From positions 1 to 18,979 of the forward strand of contig JAEXBK010000041.1 of the NCBI GenBank assembly GCA_023394035.1: DNA of 18,979 nt, in the 5' to 3' direction. A model generated the notes under the pieces. The model was not told where the DNA came from, did not search any database, and was given only the letters and a program-made list of their open reading frames with translations. The DNA is from Bacillota bacterium (lineage in GTDB: Bacteria > Bacillota > Clostridia > Peptostreptococcales > Anaerovoracaceae). Position numbers and translations under genes: made by a program. This document shows, one piece after another, positions 8,862-16,794 of the stretch (the first letter of the stretch is position 1; each line of letters begins with the position of its first letter).

Positions 8862-11219
8862 TTAATCTGTATTTATGAGTTCGTAAATTAGGTTGTCCTG
8901 CGGAATACGATTATCAAAACGCACCTTTGCATTGCCATACATTAAAAGGCCTTCTCCTTTTCCACAAGAATTTGTCAGATACTTAACCTCCTGCTCGGAG
9001 CAGCCGGCACTGATCAGCAGCTCCTCATGAGAGCTGTCCTGCTTTGTTAAGAGAACAAACTCGCTGTTGGTTAACAATGCCAATACATCATCGACTCCCT
9101 CTACCTTGGAAATATCCTGAATAATACCGGTACAAACAGCATGAAACTTTCGTACCTCTTTCCACCATGATATAAAATACAGGGCAGTCTTTTTATGCTT
9201 CAGCAAGATCTCCAGCTCATCGATATATACCCAAATATACTTTTTCTGAAATGCTTCCCCTGTGTGCTTTGCTCTCTCTTCCTCCAACTTGTTGTTCATG
9301 TAATTAAGCATAATCCGCTTTTTAATGGTCTGAAGCAAAACGACCATTGCCATTCCCCACAGGGCATCTACTAAGTTAGAAAGCCCATAGGATACCACAC
9401 GGTTGGAAGTGTCAATGTTGGTGTGCATACTAAACAGGCTAAAAGAACCAAGAACATATGGCTTTAGTTCTTCGGCCAGCTCCTCACCATGTGGATTTTG
9501 AGCGATTAGCTGGTATAAATCCTTTAAGGTTGGTACACTCACCGGAGAAGAAAAATACATCTCATACATATCACGGATGGCATCGTCGATCACGGTAATC
9601 TCCATCGGTGACAAATCCTTCTGCAGTGCTTCCTGGAACATCGAAATGGCCATTTGCGTCTTTTCATACGAAATAACCTTTTGCCCCTCGTCTATATTGG
9701 CTATGTCAAAGGGATTAAAGAAGTTGCGGCTATGCAAGGACAAGTCAATCGTAGTGCCGCTATGTGCTTTTACAAAACGATCATATTCATTTTGCGGATC
9801 AATGATGATCACTTCATCCTGTGTTGATAAAAGGATTTCATTTTGCTCCAGCTTCACATTCATGCTCTTTCCGCCACCACTCGGTCCGATCACCAAGCCA
9901 TTGGCATTGTTTAAGAGCTTTCGATTTCCCAAAATATACTGCTTTGATTGCCGGTTAATGCCGTAAAACTGCCCTTCTTTTTCCTGAATCTCGCAAGATC
10001 GAAACGGAATATTGATTGCCACCTCCTGCGTTAAAAGGGTACGCATATTCTCCGTATATCTTGCCCCATAGGGAATGGTGCTTAAAAACGAATCCATCTG
10101 CCTGAAATGTGCCAGGATAAATTCGTTTTGGTATCCGGCTGCTGTAGCCAGTACCGAATTGATAGATTCTTGAAGCTGGTCTTTGTCTTTATTGAAGATG
10201 ATCATGCTAATATCCGATAAGAACAACTGCTCATTATTTTCTAAAATTGCTTCTCTAACGGAGGCTACACCGTTTAGCTCGTCCACAATGCGTCTGGGAA
10301 GTGGAATGTTTTCCTCTGCCTTACGCTTTCTTCGCATCTTGATCTTGTATTCCTTGTCCAACACCTTATCCATTGCCGTTTCAACTAACTGCATTGAAGC
10401 GGACTTAACGATCGGCTCTACCATAAAGGTCAGCACCATTTCGTATTGATGATCCATCATCTCTTTAAAAAAACGGTCATTAAAGGTAGATGCATAATTT
10501 TGTAGAAAGAAGCACTTTGCATAACGACTTTGCCCTTTTGCACTGATCTGCAACACATCTGCCTTCTCCTTTACCAGTGCCGGTAAAAATTCACTTCTCA
10601 AGTCCTGTTTTCTTTTCTTGTAAGCAGTGATATCAAAGTGAATATCACTTTCCTTTACGCCTAAAACAGTACTGGCCAGCATATGAACTCTTTCTTTGGT
10701 GTCACACGGAAGCAGTCTTGTTTTTAGGTTTTCACAAAACTTGTTTAAGGTCTGCTCAATCGAAATGAATCGCATCACTGCCTTTTCGTCGGTCATATGC
10801 GGTTCCATTAAGGTGATCGTGATGTATTTACTTTGTGACATGTTTCGCAAACCTTGGGATACCTTTTCCGAAACAATCGAATTTCTGCTTTCAGATAAAG
10901 CATCTTCTCCTGTCACCAGAAGCTTTTGATTTAATAGCTTCTGATCAATCTCACGATTGATAAAGGTCAGCTGCATCCTAGCTTGTAGACTGTTTAATAG
11001 GGCGGCGTACTTTAGAATGGTATCGGTCTGCTCCGCCTCTGATTTGTCAAAGTAGTCCACGTCCAAAAAAGTATAGGTTTTACTATACTTCCCATCATTT
11101 AACAGAAAGATCCCATGATCTAATACCCGCTTAACCGGAAAGATATGATGCATCTTTCTGCTTACTGCAAATGAATTTGCATCTCTCTTTTGCAGCTTTG
11201 CTATTTTTATCTTCTTCAT
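8862..11219 (-). CDS. virB4: VirB4-family type IV secretion ATPase
   Basis: 785 residues from ATG 11219, which follows AAAGGA by five bases; an in-frame TTG six codons earlier abuts the palindrome and is less likely. Walker A is GPSGGGKS near residue 444; Walker B is IWVYIDELE near residue 664. The N-terminal domain (about 1-400) has the VirB4/CagE layout, including HIFPVKRVLDHGIFLLNDGK and a late LSTIPYGARYTENMRTLL stretch just before the ATPase domain. VirB4 is the hexameric cytoplasmic motor that energises channel assembly and substrate transfer; in Gram-positive elements it docks on the VirB6 and PrgI membrane proteins, which are encoded directly upstream here. Length is normal for the family (about 780-830), with no sign of damage. 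Only a palindrome and a ribosome binding site separate it from the PrgI gene. Confidence 0.96.
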   Translation of the reverse strand: MKKIKIAKLQKRDANSFAVSRKMHHIFPVKRVLDHGIFLLNDGKYSKTYTFLDVDYFDKSEAEQTDTILKYAALLNSLQARMQLTFINREIDQKLLNQKLLVTGEDALSESRNSIVSEKVSQGLRNMSQSKYITITLMEPHMTDEKAVMRFISIEQTLNKFCENLKTRLLPCDTKERVHMLASTVLGVKESDIHFDITAYKKRKQDLRSEFLPALVKEKADVLQISAKGQSRYAKCFFLQNYASTFNDRFFKEMMDHQYEMVLTFMVEPIVKSASMQLVETAMDKVLDKEYKIKMRRKRKAEENIPLPRRIVDELNGVASVREAILENNEQLFLSDISMIIFNKDKDQLQESINSVLATAAGYQNEFILAHFRQMDSFLSTIPYGARYTENMRTLLTQEVAINIPFRSCEIQEKEGQFYGINRQSKQYILGNRKLLNNANGLVIGPSGGGKSMNVKLEQNEILLSTQDEVIIIDPQNEYDRFVKAHSGTTIDLSLHSRNFFNPFDIANIDEGQKVISYEKTQMAISMFQEALQKDLSPMEITVIDDAIRDMYEMYFSSPVSVPTLKDLYQLIAQNPHGEELAEELKPYVLGSFSLFSMHTNIDTSNRVVSYGLSNLVDALWGMAMVVLLQTIKKRIMLNYMNNKLEEERAKHTGEAFQKKYIWVYIDELEILLKHKKTALYFISWWKEVRKFHAVCTGIIQDISKVEGVDDVLALLTNSEFVLLTKQDSSHEELLISAGCSEQEVKYLTNSCGKGEGLLMYGNAKVRFDNRIPQDNLIYELINTD

Positions 11220-11235
11220 AATATTCCTTTCTCGC

Positions 11236-11257
11236 AAGGTGGCAACACTGCCACCTT
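11236..11257. repeat. Intergenic palindrome, copy A (prgI/virB4 junction)
   Basis: Perfect 9-bp arms AAGGTGGCA / TGCCACCTT around loop ACAC on the plus strand. In the transcript the last two bases of the prgI stop codon TAA form the base of the stem. No run of U follows (the next bases are GCGAGAAAGG), so this copy is unlikely to be an intrinsic terminator. The virB4 ribosome binding site starts a few bases downstream, so the hairpin could influence virB4 translation or act as a processing or protein-binding site. Confidence 0.9.
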
Positions 11258-12572
11258 ATTCCTGAATTGTTTTTTCTTGCAATCCCTCATCTTTCAAGTC
11301 AACATCAAAGATCACCTCAATTTGCTTTGAGTCAGCTGCCATAACCACTTTTTTCACCTCACCATTTTTAATCGCCTTTCCCATCAAGGACTTTAAGCGA
11401 ATGTATCTGGTGTTTTGTTCAGCGGATGCTTCGGATACCCTTGAGAAAGTTGCATGATACCCTTCTGTTCCATTGACGGAAACTGTGGTTGAACTCTCAA
11501 AGTCGGCGTCCATTGCGATTTCAATCTCACCTAAAGCATATTTGCCATTCTTGTTCTTTATATGGACTGTCATGTTGATGTTTTCTTTAGCAAAATTTTG
11601 CTTCTTTTTCTCGGCTTCCTTTACAGCCTCTTTTTGACCGACTGCAGCTTCAGTCAGTAAGTCCTTTTTTGCCAGAGCAACTCTTTTTCCATCTTTTGTA
11701 GTGAAGATTTTTGCTGAAGAACTATCTTTTTTGATGGTGGCCTCATATGATAATACTTCCTTTTTCCCTTGATACCAAACAACCTTAAACCAGCCACCGT
11801 TACTCGGCGTAGAAACAAGCCAATCTGTGGCCAATGATCCCTTCCATTTAATTCCATATCCCGGCTTTTCATCGGCCAAAAAAACCGTTTTCGGCTGCGG
11901 CCACATCGGGACATATTTTTTACTTTGTGTACTCCACTCCATAATCACCCAGTTTGTATCATTGATATAGGATTTATCTGCTTTGGAGACCACTCTCCAA
12001 GACAAAAAGCCTGTAATTTCGCCTTTTTGTGGTTTGGGTACCTGATAATCGTCTGTAAGGCTTGTTGGCCTTTGAACCTCATAGACAATGCTACCAGAAA
12101 TACCCATAGCCTTTTTGGCGTTTCCATGTTTCTTAATGATAGCCAATGCCACGATGAGGCACAGTAAGACAGAACCGAAGATTAAACATCCGATGATGAT
12201 TTTATGGCTTTGGCTTAATTTTGATTTCTTTGAAAAGGTCTGTGCAGCCTCCTCTTTCAGATTCTCCTCATCCATTCCTACATAAAAATATGTGGTCTGG
12301 CTACCCATATGAAAACCAAGCATACGGCGTAACAATACAAAGACATTGAGGCCATGCAGCTTAACAAATGCCAGTATATAAATCGGCGAGGAGATAAAAA
12401 TACCCAGATAAATAGATATTTCTATAGGCATCTTAAAAGCAAAAATCATAAGTAGTACACTAATGGCCGATACAAGCATACCGGCTGCAACGGTGATCAC
12501 TTCTTTACGATCCTTGCCCAGTGCCACCTCCTCTTTAATGGTTGTAATATCCTTTTTTACATTTAAGATCAT
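11256..12572 (-). CDS. prgI: PrgI-family transfer protein with a long exported C-terminal extension
   Basis: 438 residues; ATG at 12572 follows GGAAGGAG by four bases. The first 100 residues are PrgI-like: a short polar N-terminus (ILNVKKDITTIKEEVALGKD) and two membrane helices at about 25-46 and 50-72, then a FxxxRRML-type loop. Ordinary PrgI proteins are roughly 110-150 residues and stop soon after this. Here a third hydrophobic helix (about 124-146) leads to nearly 290 further residues, rich in Trp/Tyr and strand-like (WVIMEWSTQSKKYVPMWP, WFKVVWYQGKKEV), a charged helical stretch (about 305-335), and a last strand-rich segment. Topology predicts that this part is outside the membrane. Position between the VirB6-like gene and virB4 is classic. 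The extension could play the part of a VirB8/TcpC-type bitopic subunit, for which no separate gene is visible here; that is a hypothesis. Confidence 0.88.
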   Translation of the reverse strand: MILNVKKDITTIKEEVALGKDRKEVITVAAGMLVSAISVLLMIFAFKMPIEISIYLGIFISSPIYILAFVKLHGLNVFVLLRRMLGFHMGSQTTYFYVGMDEENLKEEAAQTFSKKSKLSQSHKIIIGCLIFGSVLLCLIVALAIIKKHGNAKKAMGISGSIVYEVQRPTSLTDDYQVPKPQKGEITGFLSWRVVSKADKSYINDTNWVIMEWSTQSKKYVPMWPQPKTVFLADEKPGYGIKWKGSLATDWLVSTPSNGGWFKVVWYQGKKEVLSYEATIKKDSSSAKIFTTKDGKRVALAKKDLLTEAAVGQKEAVKEAEKKKQNFAKENINMTVHIKNKNGKYALGEIEIAMDADFESSTTVSVNGTEGYHATFSRVSEASAEQNTRYIRLKSLMGKAIKNGEVKKVVMAADSKQIEVIFDVDLKDEGLQEKTIQE

Positions 12573-12583
12573 TTCGCTCCTTC

Positions 12584-13495
12584 CTATCTGATTCTGGCAA
12601 ATATTTTTTCGGTCTGACTAATCAATCCTGCCAATAGTCCAACATATAACAATAGGCTTAATAAGCCTATAATAGCCCCGACTGTTCCATTTTGTGCATC
12701 TCCTACAGTGACTGCCGTCATGCCCTTGATAAAGCTCCTTAAAATTGGGCTGGCTATCACCATCATGATCATAATGGCTACACTCTCCAGGTACTTAAAA
12801 GAGAGTTCTTTTGTGTAGCTAATGGCTATGCTGGAGGTCTTTTCTCCGATTGCACACGCAAACAAAAATGGTGCAAATGCATACAGGATTACGATTTCCA
12901 TAAATCTAAACAAAAAACTTTTGGCGATTGTCCAAATACTAATCCCGCAGACAAAAATTGCGAGAATGGTTACAATGATAACCGGTATCCCATTTAAAAG
13001 AGAAATATCATCCAGGTATGCCCTGACATTTTCGGTATAATATCCTCCCGGGGAACCGACATATTGATTCACTGCCAAAACTGCTTCGAGAATAAGTCCT
13101 GTCATTGCTTTTGCTATTCCGGCAATAGCTGCGACTAAATCATAAGATTTTACGATCAAAAATATGGTGATTGCAATTTTTAGCAGTGACATACCAATCC
13201 GCTTAAAACTATTATCCTGTCTTACCTCTGTTACCTGTACCATCAAATCAATCAGCCACAGAGCAAACGCCAGTGACCCTGCAGCTGATAAAATAATTGG
13301 TTTAGCAGCGTTTAGTATGATACTCAGATCCGGAAAATCAGCCGGAACAAAAAACAGGTATTGTGTGATTAACCCCCCAAACAGTTTGTCATACACGGAA
13401 ATGATGATTTCTAATAAAATCAAAAGCGGATTTTTTATGCTCAAAGCATTATCGATGACGCCAATCCCTAATTTCAATAGTTCTAAATCCGGCAT
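12584..13495 (-). CDS. VirB6/TrbL-like polytopic channel protein
   Basis: About 303 residues, dominated by hydrophobic helices: near 25-45, 62-90 (PIILSAAGSLAFALWLIDLM), 105-145, 170-215 and 235-300, giving six or seven membrane segments. It lacks a cleavable signal. The ATG at 13495 is chosen because an earlier in-frame TTG (13507) sits directly on the AAGG sequence; either is possible. This topology, about 300 residues, and the slot between the small pilin-like gene and prgI match VirB6/TrbL proteins of Gram-positive transfer modules, which form the inner-membrane channel with VirB4 and VirB8. Primary sequence in this family is poorly conserved, so the call rests on topology and gene order. 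The stop codon lies 11 bases before the prgI start. Confidence 0.87.
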   Translation of the reverse strand: MPDLELLKLGIGVIDNALSIKNPLLILLEIIISVYDKLFGGLITQYLFFVPADFPDLSIILNAAKPIILSAAGSLAFALWLIDLMVQVTEVRQDNSFKRIGMSLLKIAITIFLIVKSYDLVAAIAGIAKAMTGLILEAVLAVNQYVGSPGGYYTENVRAYLDDISLLNGIPVIIVTILAIFVCGISIWTIAKSFLFRFMEIVILYAFAPFLFACAIGEKTSSIAISYTKELSFKYLESVAIMIMMVIASPILRSFIKGMTAVTVGDAQNGTVGAIIGLLSLLLYVGLLAGLISQTEKIFARIR

Positions 13496-13509
13496 ATTCT
13501 TTCCCAACC

Positions 13510-13767
13510 TTACTTTAATAGCTGATAAATAGTTCCAGCTGACAACACTATAAACGCTCCTGCCATGCGCAGTAATGCATGTGTCTTTTGTGACTGATCA
13601 GAAGAGCTGAACGATATTCCAAAGAAAATAACTTCCATAAGCAGCCAAATACCACCTATACCGATGGCTAAGGCAGTTAATACGCTGATCAGCTTATCAA
13701 ATTGCGGAATGCTCACATCCTGCGGTACATTATTTAAAACAATATTCATTTTATTTAACATGTTCAT
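13510..13767 (-). CDS. Small two-helix VirB2/Maff2-like membrane protein
   Basis: About 85 residues with two hydrophobic segments, FDKLISVLTALAIGIGGIWL onward and RMAGAFIVLSAGTIYQLL, joined by a short polar loop (SSSDQSQKTH). Several start codons are crowded at the 5' end: GTG 13776, ATG 13773, ATG 13767 and ATG 13758. The AAGG over the upstream stop codon is best spaced (eight bases) from 13767. Size, topology and position directly ahead of the VirB6-like gene match the TrbC/VirB2 pilin-like or Maff2 proteins of Tn1549-type elements. The sequence itself does not closely match the Maff2 pattern I know, so VirB2-like is a topological call. The product would sit in the membrane as part of the mating channel rather than a long pilus. 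Confidence 0.85.
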   Translation of the reverse strand: MNMLNKMNIVLNNVPQDVSIPQFDKLISVLTALAIGIGGIWLLMEVIFFGISFSSSDQSQKTHALLRMAGAFIVLSAGTIYQLLK

Positions 13768-13777
13768 TTTCATCACC

Positions 13778-14749
13778 TTATAGGCTCACACCTATTTCCC
13801 TTTCATCTTCTAATGATTTCGTTGTTTCTTTCATCAGGCCTTGTTCTTTGACCTTATACTGTAGGTATCCGTTGACATCTTTTTGTGTCTTGTAAAGCAC
13901 ACTCATATTTGTTAGCTTCAGGTTTTTTTCATGCGTCAAGAGCCTTAGCTTTTCATATCCGGCCACTCCAGCCTTATCAGTGTCTAAGCAACTAAATACA
14001 TGGCTATATTTCCCTGGCATTTCATCCAGCACTCTCTCTAAAGCCCCCATGGCAATACCTCCTAAAGAAAGATACGAGAAGCTACCAAACTTCTCATTTT
14101 CTATCGTCATAGTCATGGCAGATAGCATGTCAATCGGTGCCTCACAAACGATAATGCTTGTAGCATCTGCCATGTGATAAGAATAACCCACAGCCTTTTT
14201 GCTTCCCGTCACCTCTCCCTTAAATGGGCGATTGAGATCCGTACCTCTAAGTGCTGCATAGGCAGGTTTATCGCCATCATATCCAACAAAAACAGCATTC
14301 CCACGCACATCTTGGAAAAGCAGTTTTTCATACTCCAGCATCTCCACCAAATCTGGATTGATACATCGAACTTCTGTCAAATATTGAAATACCTTAATAT
14401 TGTTGTCTGCTTTTTGAGGCAATACGAATTTTTTAGGCTTCGTTTCAATTTGCCGGCCAAATTCTTGCTTTGTAAATTGCCCAGTGAAACTATCATGTGC
14501 CAGAAAAGAAATGGCCTCTTTTGCAACCATATCGCACTCCTTCGTTAGAAAATCCAAGGTGTCTCCACCTCGATTTTGCGAAAAGCGGAAATAGCTGTTG
14601 GTCTTTGGAAACACCCTCAAGGAATCCATTTCTTTTATGGTATAAGTGGAGCCGGTTTGAACAATAGTAAAGCCCATGCGGTAGATCACATCCAAAATGC
14701 TACTCTCTTTCGCAAGGGCTTTTAATTCTTCTTTACTATATAATTTCAT
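13778..14749 (-). CDS. DUF3991/Toprim primase-like protein
   Basis: 323 residues; ATG at 14749 lies nine bases after the ssb stop, with AAGGTG overlapping that stop as the likely ribosome binding site. Residues 40-70 (SLRVFPKTNSYFRFSQNRGG) resemble the fold of CHC2 primase zinc domains but lack the Cys/His ligands. Residues 120-190 match DUF3991 (FQYLTEVRCINPDLVEMLEY, RPFKGEVTGSKKAVGYS). A Toprim domain follows: E203 (IIVCEAPIDMLSAM), a Gly-rich turn (LSLGGIAMGAL) and the D256-x-D258 pair (FSCLDTDKAG). Such proteins are common on Bacillota conjugative elements and probably prime replication of the transferred single strand. The adjoining SSB gene supports a role in handling single-stranded DNA. 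The loss of zinc ligands means template recognition, if it occurs, is not through a classical zinc finger. The protein is full length, with all the acidic Toprim residues present. Confidence 0.92.
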   Translation of the reverse strand: MKLYSKEELKALAKESSILDVIYRMGFTIVQTGSTYTIKEMDSLRVFPKTNSYFRFSQNRGGDTLDFLTKECDMVAKEAISFLAHDSFTGQFTKQEFGRQIETKPKKFVLPQKADNNIKVFQYLTEVRCINPDLVEMLEYEKLLFQDVRGNAVFVGYDGDKPAYAALRGTDLNRPFKGEVTGSKKAVGYSYHMADATSIIVCEAPIDMLSAMTMTIENEKFGSFSYLSLGGIAMGALERVLDEMPGKYSHVFSCLDTDKAGVAGYEKLRLLTHEKNLKLTNMSVLYKTQKDVNGYLQYKVKEQGLMKETTKSLEDEREIGVSL

Positions 14750-14758
14750 ATGATCACC

Positions 14759-15103
14759 TTAACAAAACGGTCTGTCTTCCGGCGGCAGGGCATCATAATG
14801 CACCTCATTGTCTTTGTGTCTTGTATCCTGCATAAATTCAATGTTCTCTGCGACGATATTGTAAATCCGCTTCTCTGATAGCTGATTGACTTCCATTCGC
14901 CCTCGGACCATAATAGCCTTACCTTTATACCAGTGTTTTGCTAAATGGTTTCCTAATTTACCAAAAGCAACCACTGAAAAAAAATCCGAGGTATCTCTAA
15001 ATTCACGCCGGACTGCCACTTGGCACCTGGCATATGTTCCGTTTTCGGTATTGCCTTCGGTAATATCACTTGCGACAATGCCTGTAATAATCATCTGATT
15101 CAT
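14759..15103 (-). CDS. ssb: Single-stranded DNA-binding protein, short mobile-element type
   Basis: 114 residues from ATG 15103, six bases after AAAGGAG; an in-frame GTG inside the upstream palindrome would add 15 residues with no ribosome binding site and is rejected. The OB-fold pattern is clear: MIITGIVASDI at the N-terminus, RCQVAVRREFRDTSDFFSVV, AFGKLGNHLAKHWYKGKAIM, VRGRMEVNQ and a closing YNIVAENIEF strand. Chromosomal SSBs run to about 150-170 residues with a disordered linker; here the linker is nearly absent. The end, PPEDRPF plus a final Cys, resembles the acidic DDDIPF tip through which SSBs recruit partner enzymes, so partner binding may be kept. It would coat single-stranded element DNA, acting with the primase-like protein encoded nine bases downstream. 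Confidence 0.95.
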   Translation of the reverse strand: MNQMIITGIVASDITEGNTENGTYARCQVAVRREFRDTSDFFSVVAFGKLGNHLAKHWYKGKAIMVRGRMEVNQLSEKRIYNIVAENIEFMQDTRHKDNEVHYDALPPEDRPFC

Positions 15104-15129
15104 CGCTTGCTCCTTTCTTTCAAAATAAA

Positions 15130-15151
15130 AAGGTGGCACTATTGCCACCTT
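15130..15151. repeat. Intergenic palindrome, copy B (pentapeptide gene/ssb junction), possible terminator
   Basis: Same 9-bp arms as the other copies, loop CTAT on the plus strand. In the transcript it shares bases with the upstream stop codon TAA and is followed by UUUAUUUUG, so of the five copies this one looks most like an intrinsic terminator or attenuator within the operon. Its full 22 bp are the exact reverse complement of copy C. Confidence 0.9.
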
Positions 15152-15743
15152 AGATTTCTAGTTCCGGTTCTTCCTCAATTTCAGGTGGTAAGCTGTTAAG
15201 GATTCCTTCGTATTGGCTTTGTGACATTTTTGCACATGATGTAGTAGTTCCATCAAAGTTGCATCCCTCTAAATCAAACTCTCGCAAATCTAAATAAGAA
15301 AGATCTGCATCTTTAAAGTTACAGTCTCTAATATAAGCCCTTTTCAGATGCACATTCCTAAAATTGGTGCCAGTAAAGTCTGTTTCATATAGTTTAGCAG
15401 AGCAAAGCCATGTTTCTTCCAACTTGGTATCACATATTTTTGCATTAGTGAGATCGCAGCCGGTGAGATCCGCTTCGTAAAGTATTGCCTTTGATAAATC
15501 GGTCTCTAACATTTTGGAATTAGATAGATCGGAACCCGATAAATCGCAGCCAGATAAATTTGCACACGAAAAATCGCAATAGGTCAAATTTAAATCTCTT
15601 AGGCTTTTTCCCGAAAGATCCATTCCGAAAAAATCAGCGCCTTCGAGATCCATGTCCCTCAAATCCATTAAAGAAATATCCTTGCCTCGAAAATCCAATT
15701 TGTATCTATTTAGTTGATTACCGTTTTGATTCTGCTCAGTCAT
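15150..15743 (-). CDS. Pentapeptide-repeat protein
   Basis: 197 residues. Residues about 14-170 are an almost unbroken run of five-residue A(D/N)LxX units with Leu or Phe at the centre (LDFRG, MDLEGADFFGMDLSG, ANLSGCDLSGSDLSN, ADLTGCDLTN, TDFTGTNFRN). These predict a right-handed four-sided beta helix of about eight turns. Such proteins are often acidic; some (Qnr, McbG, MfpA) mimic DNA and bind gyrase, others have unknown partners. The tail after the helix is acidic and ends EEEPELEI, similar to the ends of neighbouring proteins. The ATG at 15743 has only a distant AAAGGGG (13 bases away), so translation may be weak or the start imperfectly placed. Palindromes bound the gene region on both sides. 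A protective role for the entering DNA or against host enzymes is plausible but not shown. Confidence 0.9.
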   Translation of the reverse strand: MTEQNQNGNQLNRYKLDFRGKDISLMDLRDMDLEGADFFGMDLSGKSLRDLNLTYCDFSCANLSGCDLSGSDLSNSKMLETDLSKAILYEADLTGCDLTNAKICDTKLEETWLCSAKLYETDFTGTNFRNVHLKRAYIRDCNFKDADLSYLDLREFDLEGCNFDGTTTSCAKMSQSQYEGILNSLPPEIEEEPELEI

Positions 15744-15824
15744 ATGTTTTAGTTTCCCCTTTCTGTTCGCCGTAATATGCTGGCTTTTTGATTTTTCCTT
15801 ACACGACTTCTCCTCTCAAATAAT
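15744..15824. other. Short intergenic leader before the pentapeptide gene, possible coding remnant
   Basis: This 81-base gap on the minus strand carries a good but orphan ribosome binding site (GAGAGGAG) five bases before a GTG that is immediately followed by TAA. Beyond that stop the same frame stays open for about 19 codons, reading KKPAYYGEQKGETKTYD, and ends inside the pentapeptide start. This looks like the remains of a small gene that lost its beginning, or a leader involved in translational coupling. Evidence is weak. Confidence 0.3.
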
Positions 15825-15846
15825 AAGGTGGCAATAGTGCCACCTT
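15825..15846. repeat. Intergenic palindrome, copy C (DUF5688/pentapeptide junction)
   Basis: Arms identical to the other copies, loop ATAG on the plus strand, which makes this copy the exact inverse of copy B. In the transcript the stem begins within the DUF5688 stop codon TAA and is followed by AUUAUUUGAG, a poor U-tract, so termination would be weak at most. Confidence 0.9.
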
Positions 15847-16663
15847 ACATTTCTATGTCTCTTTCTTTATCTATCAAACAGGATAATTCCTTATCCTGTC
15901 TATTGTATTCATAGACTTCGTTTGTGAGAAAATCATTTTTATCGAGTGTTGCATTAATCTCAGACACAATGGCTTTGATATACTCAGGTGTAGTAGCACT
16001 TTTTTCTGTGATCAGTATTTCGTGGTTACTGCTGGGAATCAATAACACATCCTTACCCATCTTCTGAGCAACCTGATCAATGACTTCCGGAAACATCAAA
16101 ACACTTGCTCCGTAGTCATTATGATAAGATTGAATCACATATAGCTCTTCTGCCTCTGCCCCCGGAACAAAATCATTGATCCCAAATGATTTGGAATATT
16201 TACCATTTTGCAAAATAGATAGAATGTCTGAAATGATAAATGTATCCTTTAGATTTGAAATGGCTGCCAGGTTCTCCATCCTTCTGAAAGGCTTATCAGA
16301 CAGATACATCCTACATTCATTTAGATCATACATTCTAAAGTAGACATTCTTTAAAACATACTCTGCTGTGATTGGTGGAATCACTACCCTTTCGCTTTTT
16401 TCAATATCATTGATGATCTTATCTGCGGCCTCTTCAATGGTCATCTTGCCGGCTTCAATCATATCTAAGTACATATCCGGATAACAAACAGGTGCCACCC
16501 TTGTTCCGTCCTTGTAAACAGGCAATATACCTGCTTCTAACTGTCCGCTTGACTTCGTAACATTTCTCATAACATATTCTGAAACATTAGCACGAACAGA
16601 CTCGTTCATTTTACTTATTACATCTTGTAATACAGGATGAAACATTCGAATTTGTGTAGCCAT
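15845..16663 (-). CDS. DUF5688 family protein
   Basis: About 272 residues. Two adjacent ATGs (16666 and 16663) follow AAGGAGG; the second is the better spaced. The DUF5688 pattern I recognise includes the segment after a Tyr-rich strand (ASVLMFPEVIDQVAQKMGKD, VLLIPSSNHEILI), which matches the family's LYPxxLxxxAxxL...LPSSxHExI core, the early GTRVAPVCYPDMYLDMIEAG with an EEAADKIINDIE helix, and the C-terminal EVYEYNRQDKEL. The domain is common in Clostridia, mainly on mobile elements, with no established biochemical function. Most family members are around 300-330 residues, so this one is slightly short at the N-terminus. It is soluble, without signal peptide or membrane helix, and ends KERDIEM, part of the tail similarity described in the findings. 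A related but broken tail lies at 17736-17863. Confidence 0.85.
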   Translation of the reverse strand: MATQIRMFHPVLQDVISKMNESVRANVSEYVMRNVTKSSGQLEAGILPVYKDGTRVAPVCYPDMYLDMIEAGKMTIEEAADKIINDIEKSERVVIPPITAEYVLKNVYFRMYDLNECRMYLSDKPFRRMENLAAISNLKDTFIISDILSILQNGKYSKSFGINDFVPGAEAEELYVIQSYHNDYGASVLMFPEVIDQVAQKMGKDVLLIPSSNHEILITEKSATTPEYIKAIVSEINATLDKNDFLTNEVYEYNRQDKELSCLIDKERDIEM

Positions 16664-16674
16664 CATTCCTCCTT

Positions 16675-16794
16675 TTATTCTTCCTGATCTGCTGCTTCTT
16701 CAAGCAGCAATTCATACTCTTCCTCATATTTCTGTTCCATTGTCCGAACTTTATATAGACCTAATAAGGCCTCTTTGATTTCTTCCAGCTTCAT
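16675..16794 (-). CDS. 39-residue acidic helical protein
   Basis: A tiny gene, ATG at 16794, with a clear AAAGGAG upstream and an ATGA overlap with the stop of the preceding 48-residue gene. The product starts MKLEEIKEALLGLYKVRTME and continues with Glu-rich sequence (YEEEYELLLEEAADQEE), almost certainly one long amphipathic acidic helix. It ends nine bases before the first DUF5688 ATG. No family is recognised. Small size, strong ribosome binding site and translational coupling argue that it is real; an antitoxin-like, DNA-mimic or adaptor role would be guesswork. Confidence 0.65.
   Translation of the reverse strand: MKLEEIKEALLGLYKVRTMEQKYEEEYELLLEEAADQEE

Noticed and set aside
9577..9966. 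A 129-codon plus-strand frame opposite virB4, and similar plus-strand frames at 8005-8364, 4920-5237 and 14174-14548
   Set aside because: All are antisense to well-supported genes, have implausible composition (Cys, Ser and Phe rich) and show no convincing start signals.
15104..15148. GTG inside palindrome copy B as the ssb start (and likewise copy D for the 48-residue gene)
   Set aside because: Both would prepend MAI(V/L)PPF translated from the palindrome itself, without a ribosome binding site, while strong sites precede the later ATGs.
15736..15797. Short frame reading KKPAYYGEQKGETKTYD before the pentapeptide gene
   Set aside because: It has no usable start codon and only about 19 codons; noted as a possible remnant but not called as a gene.
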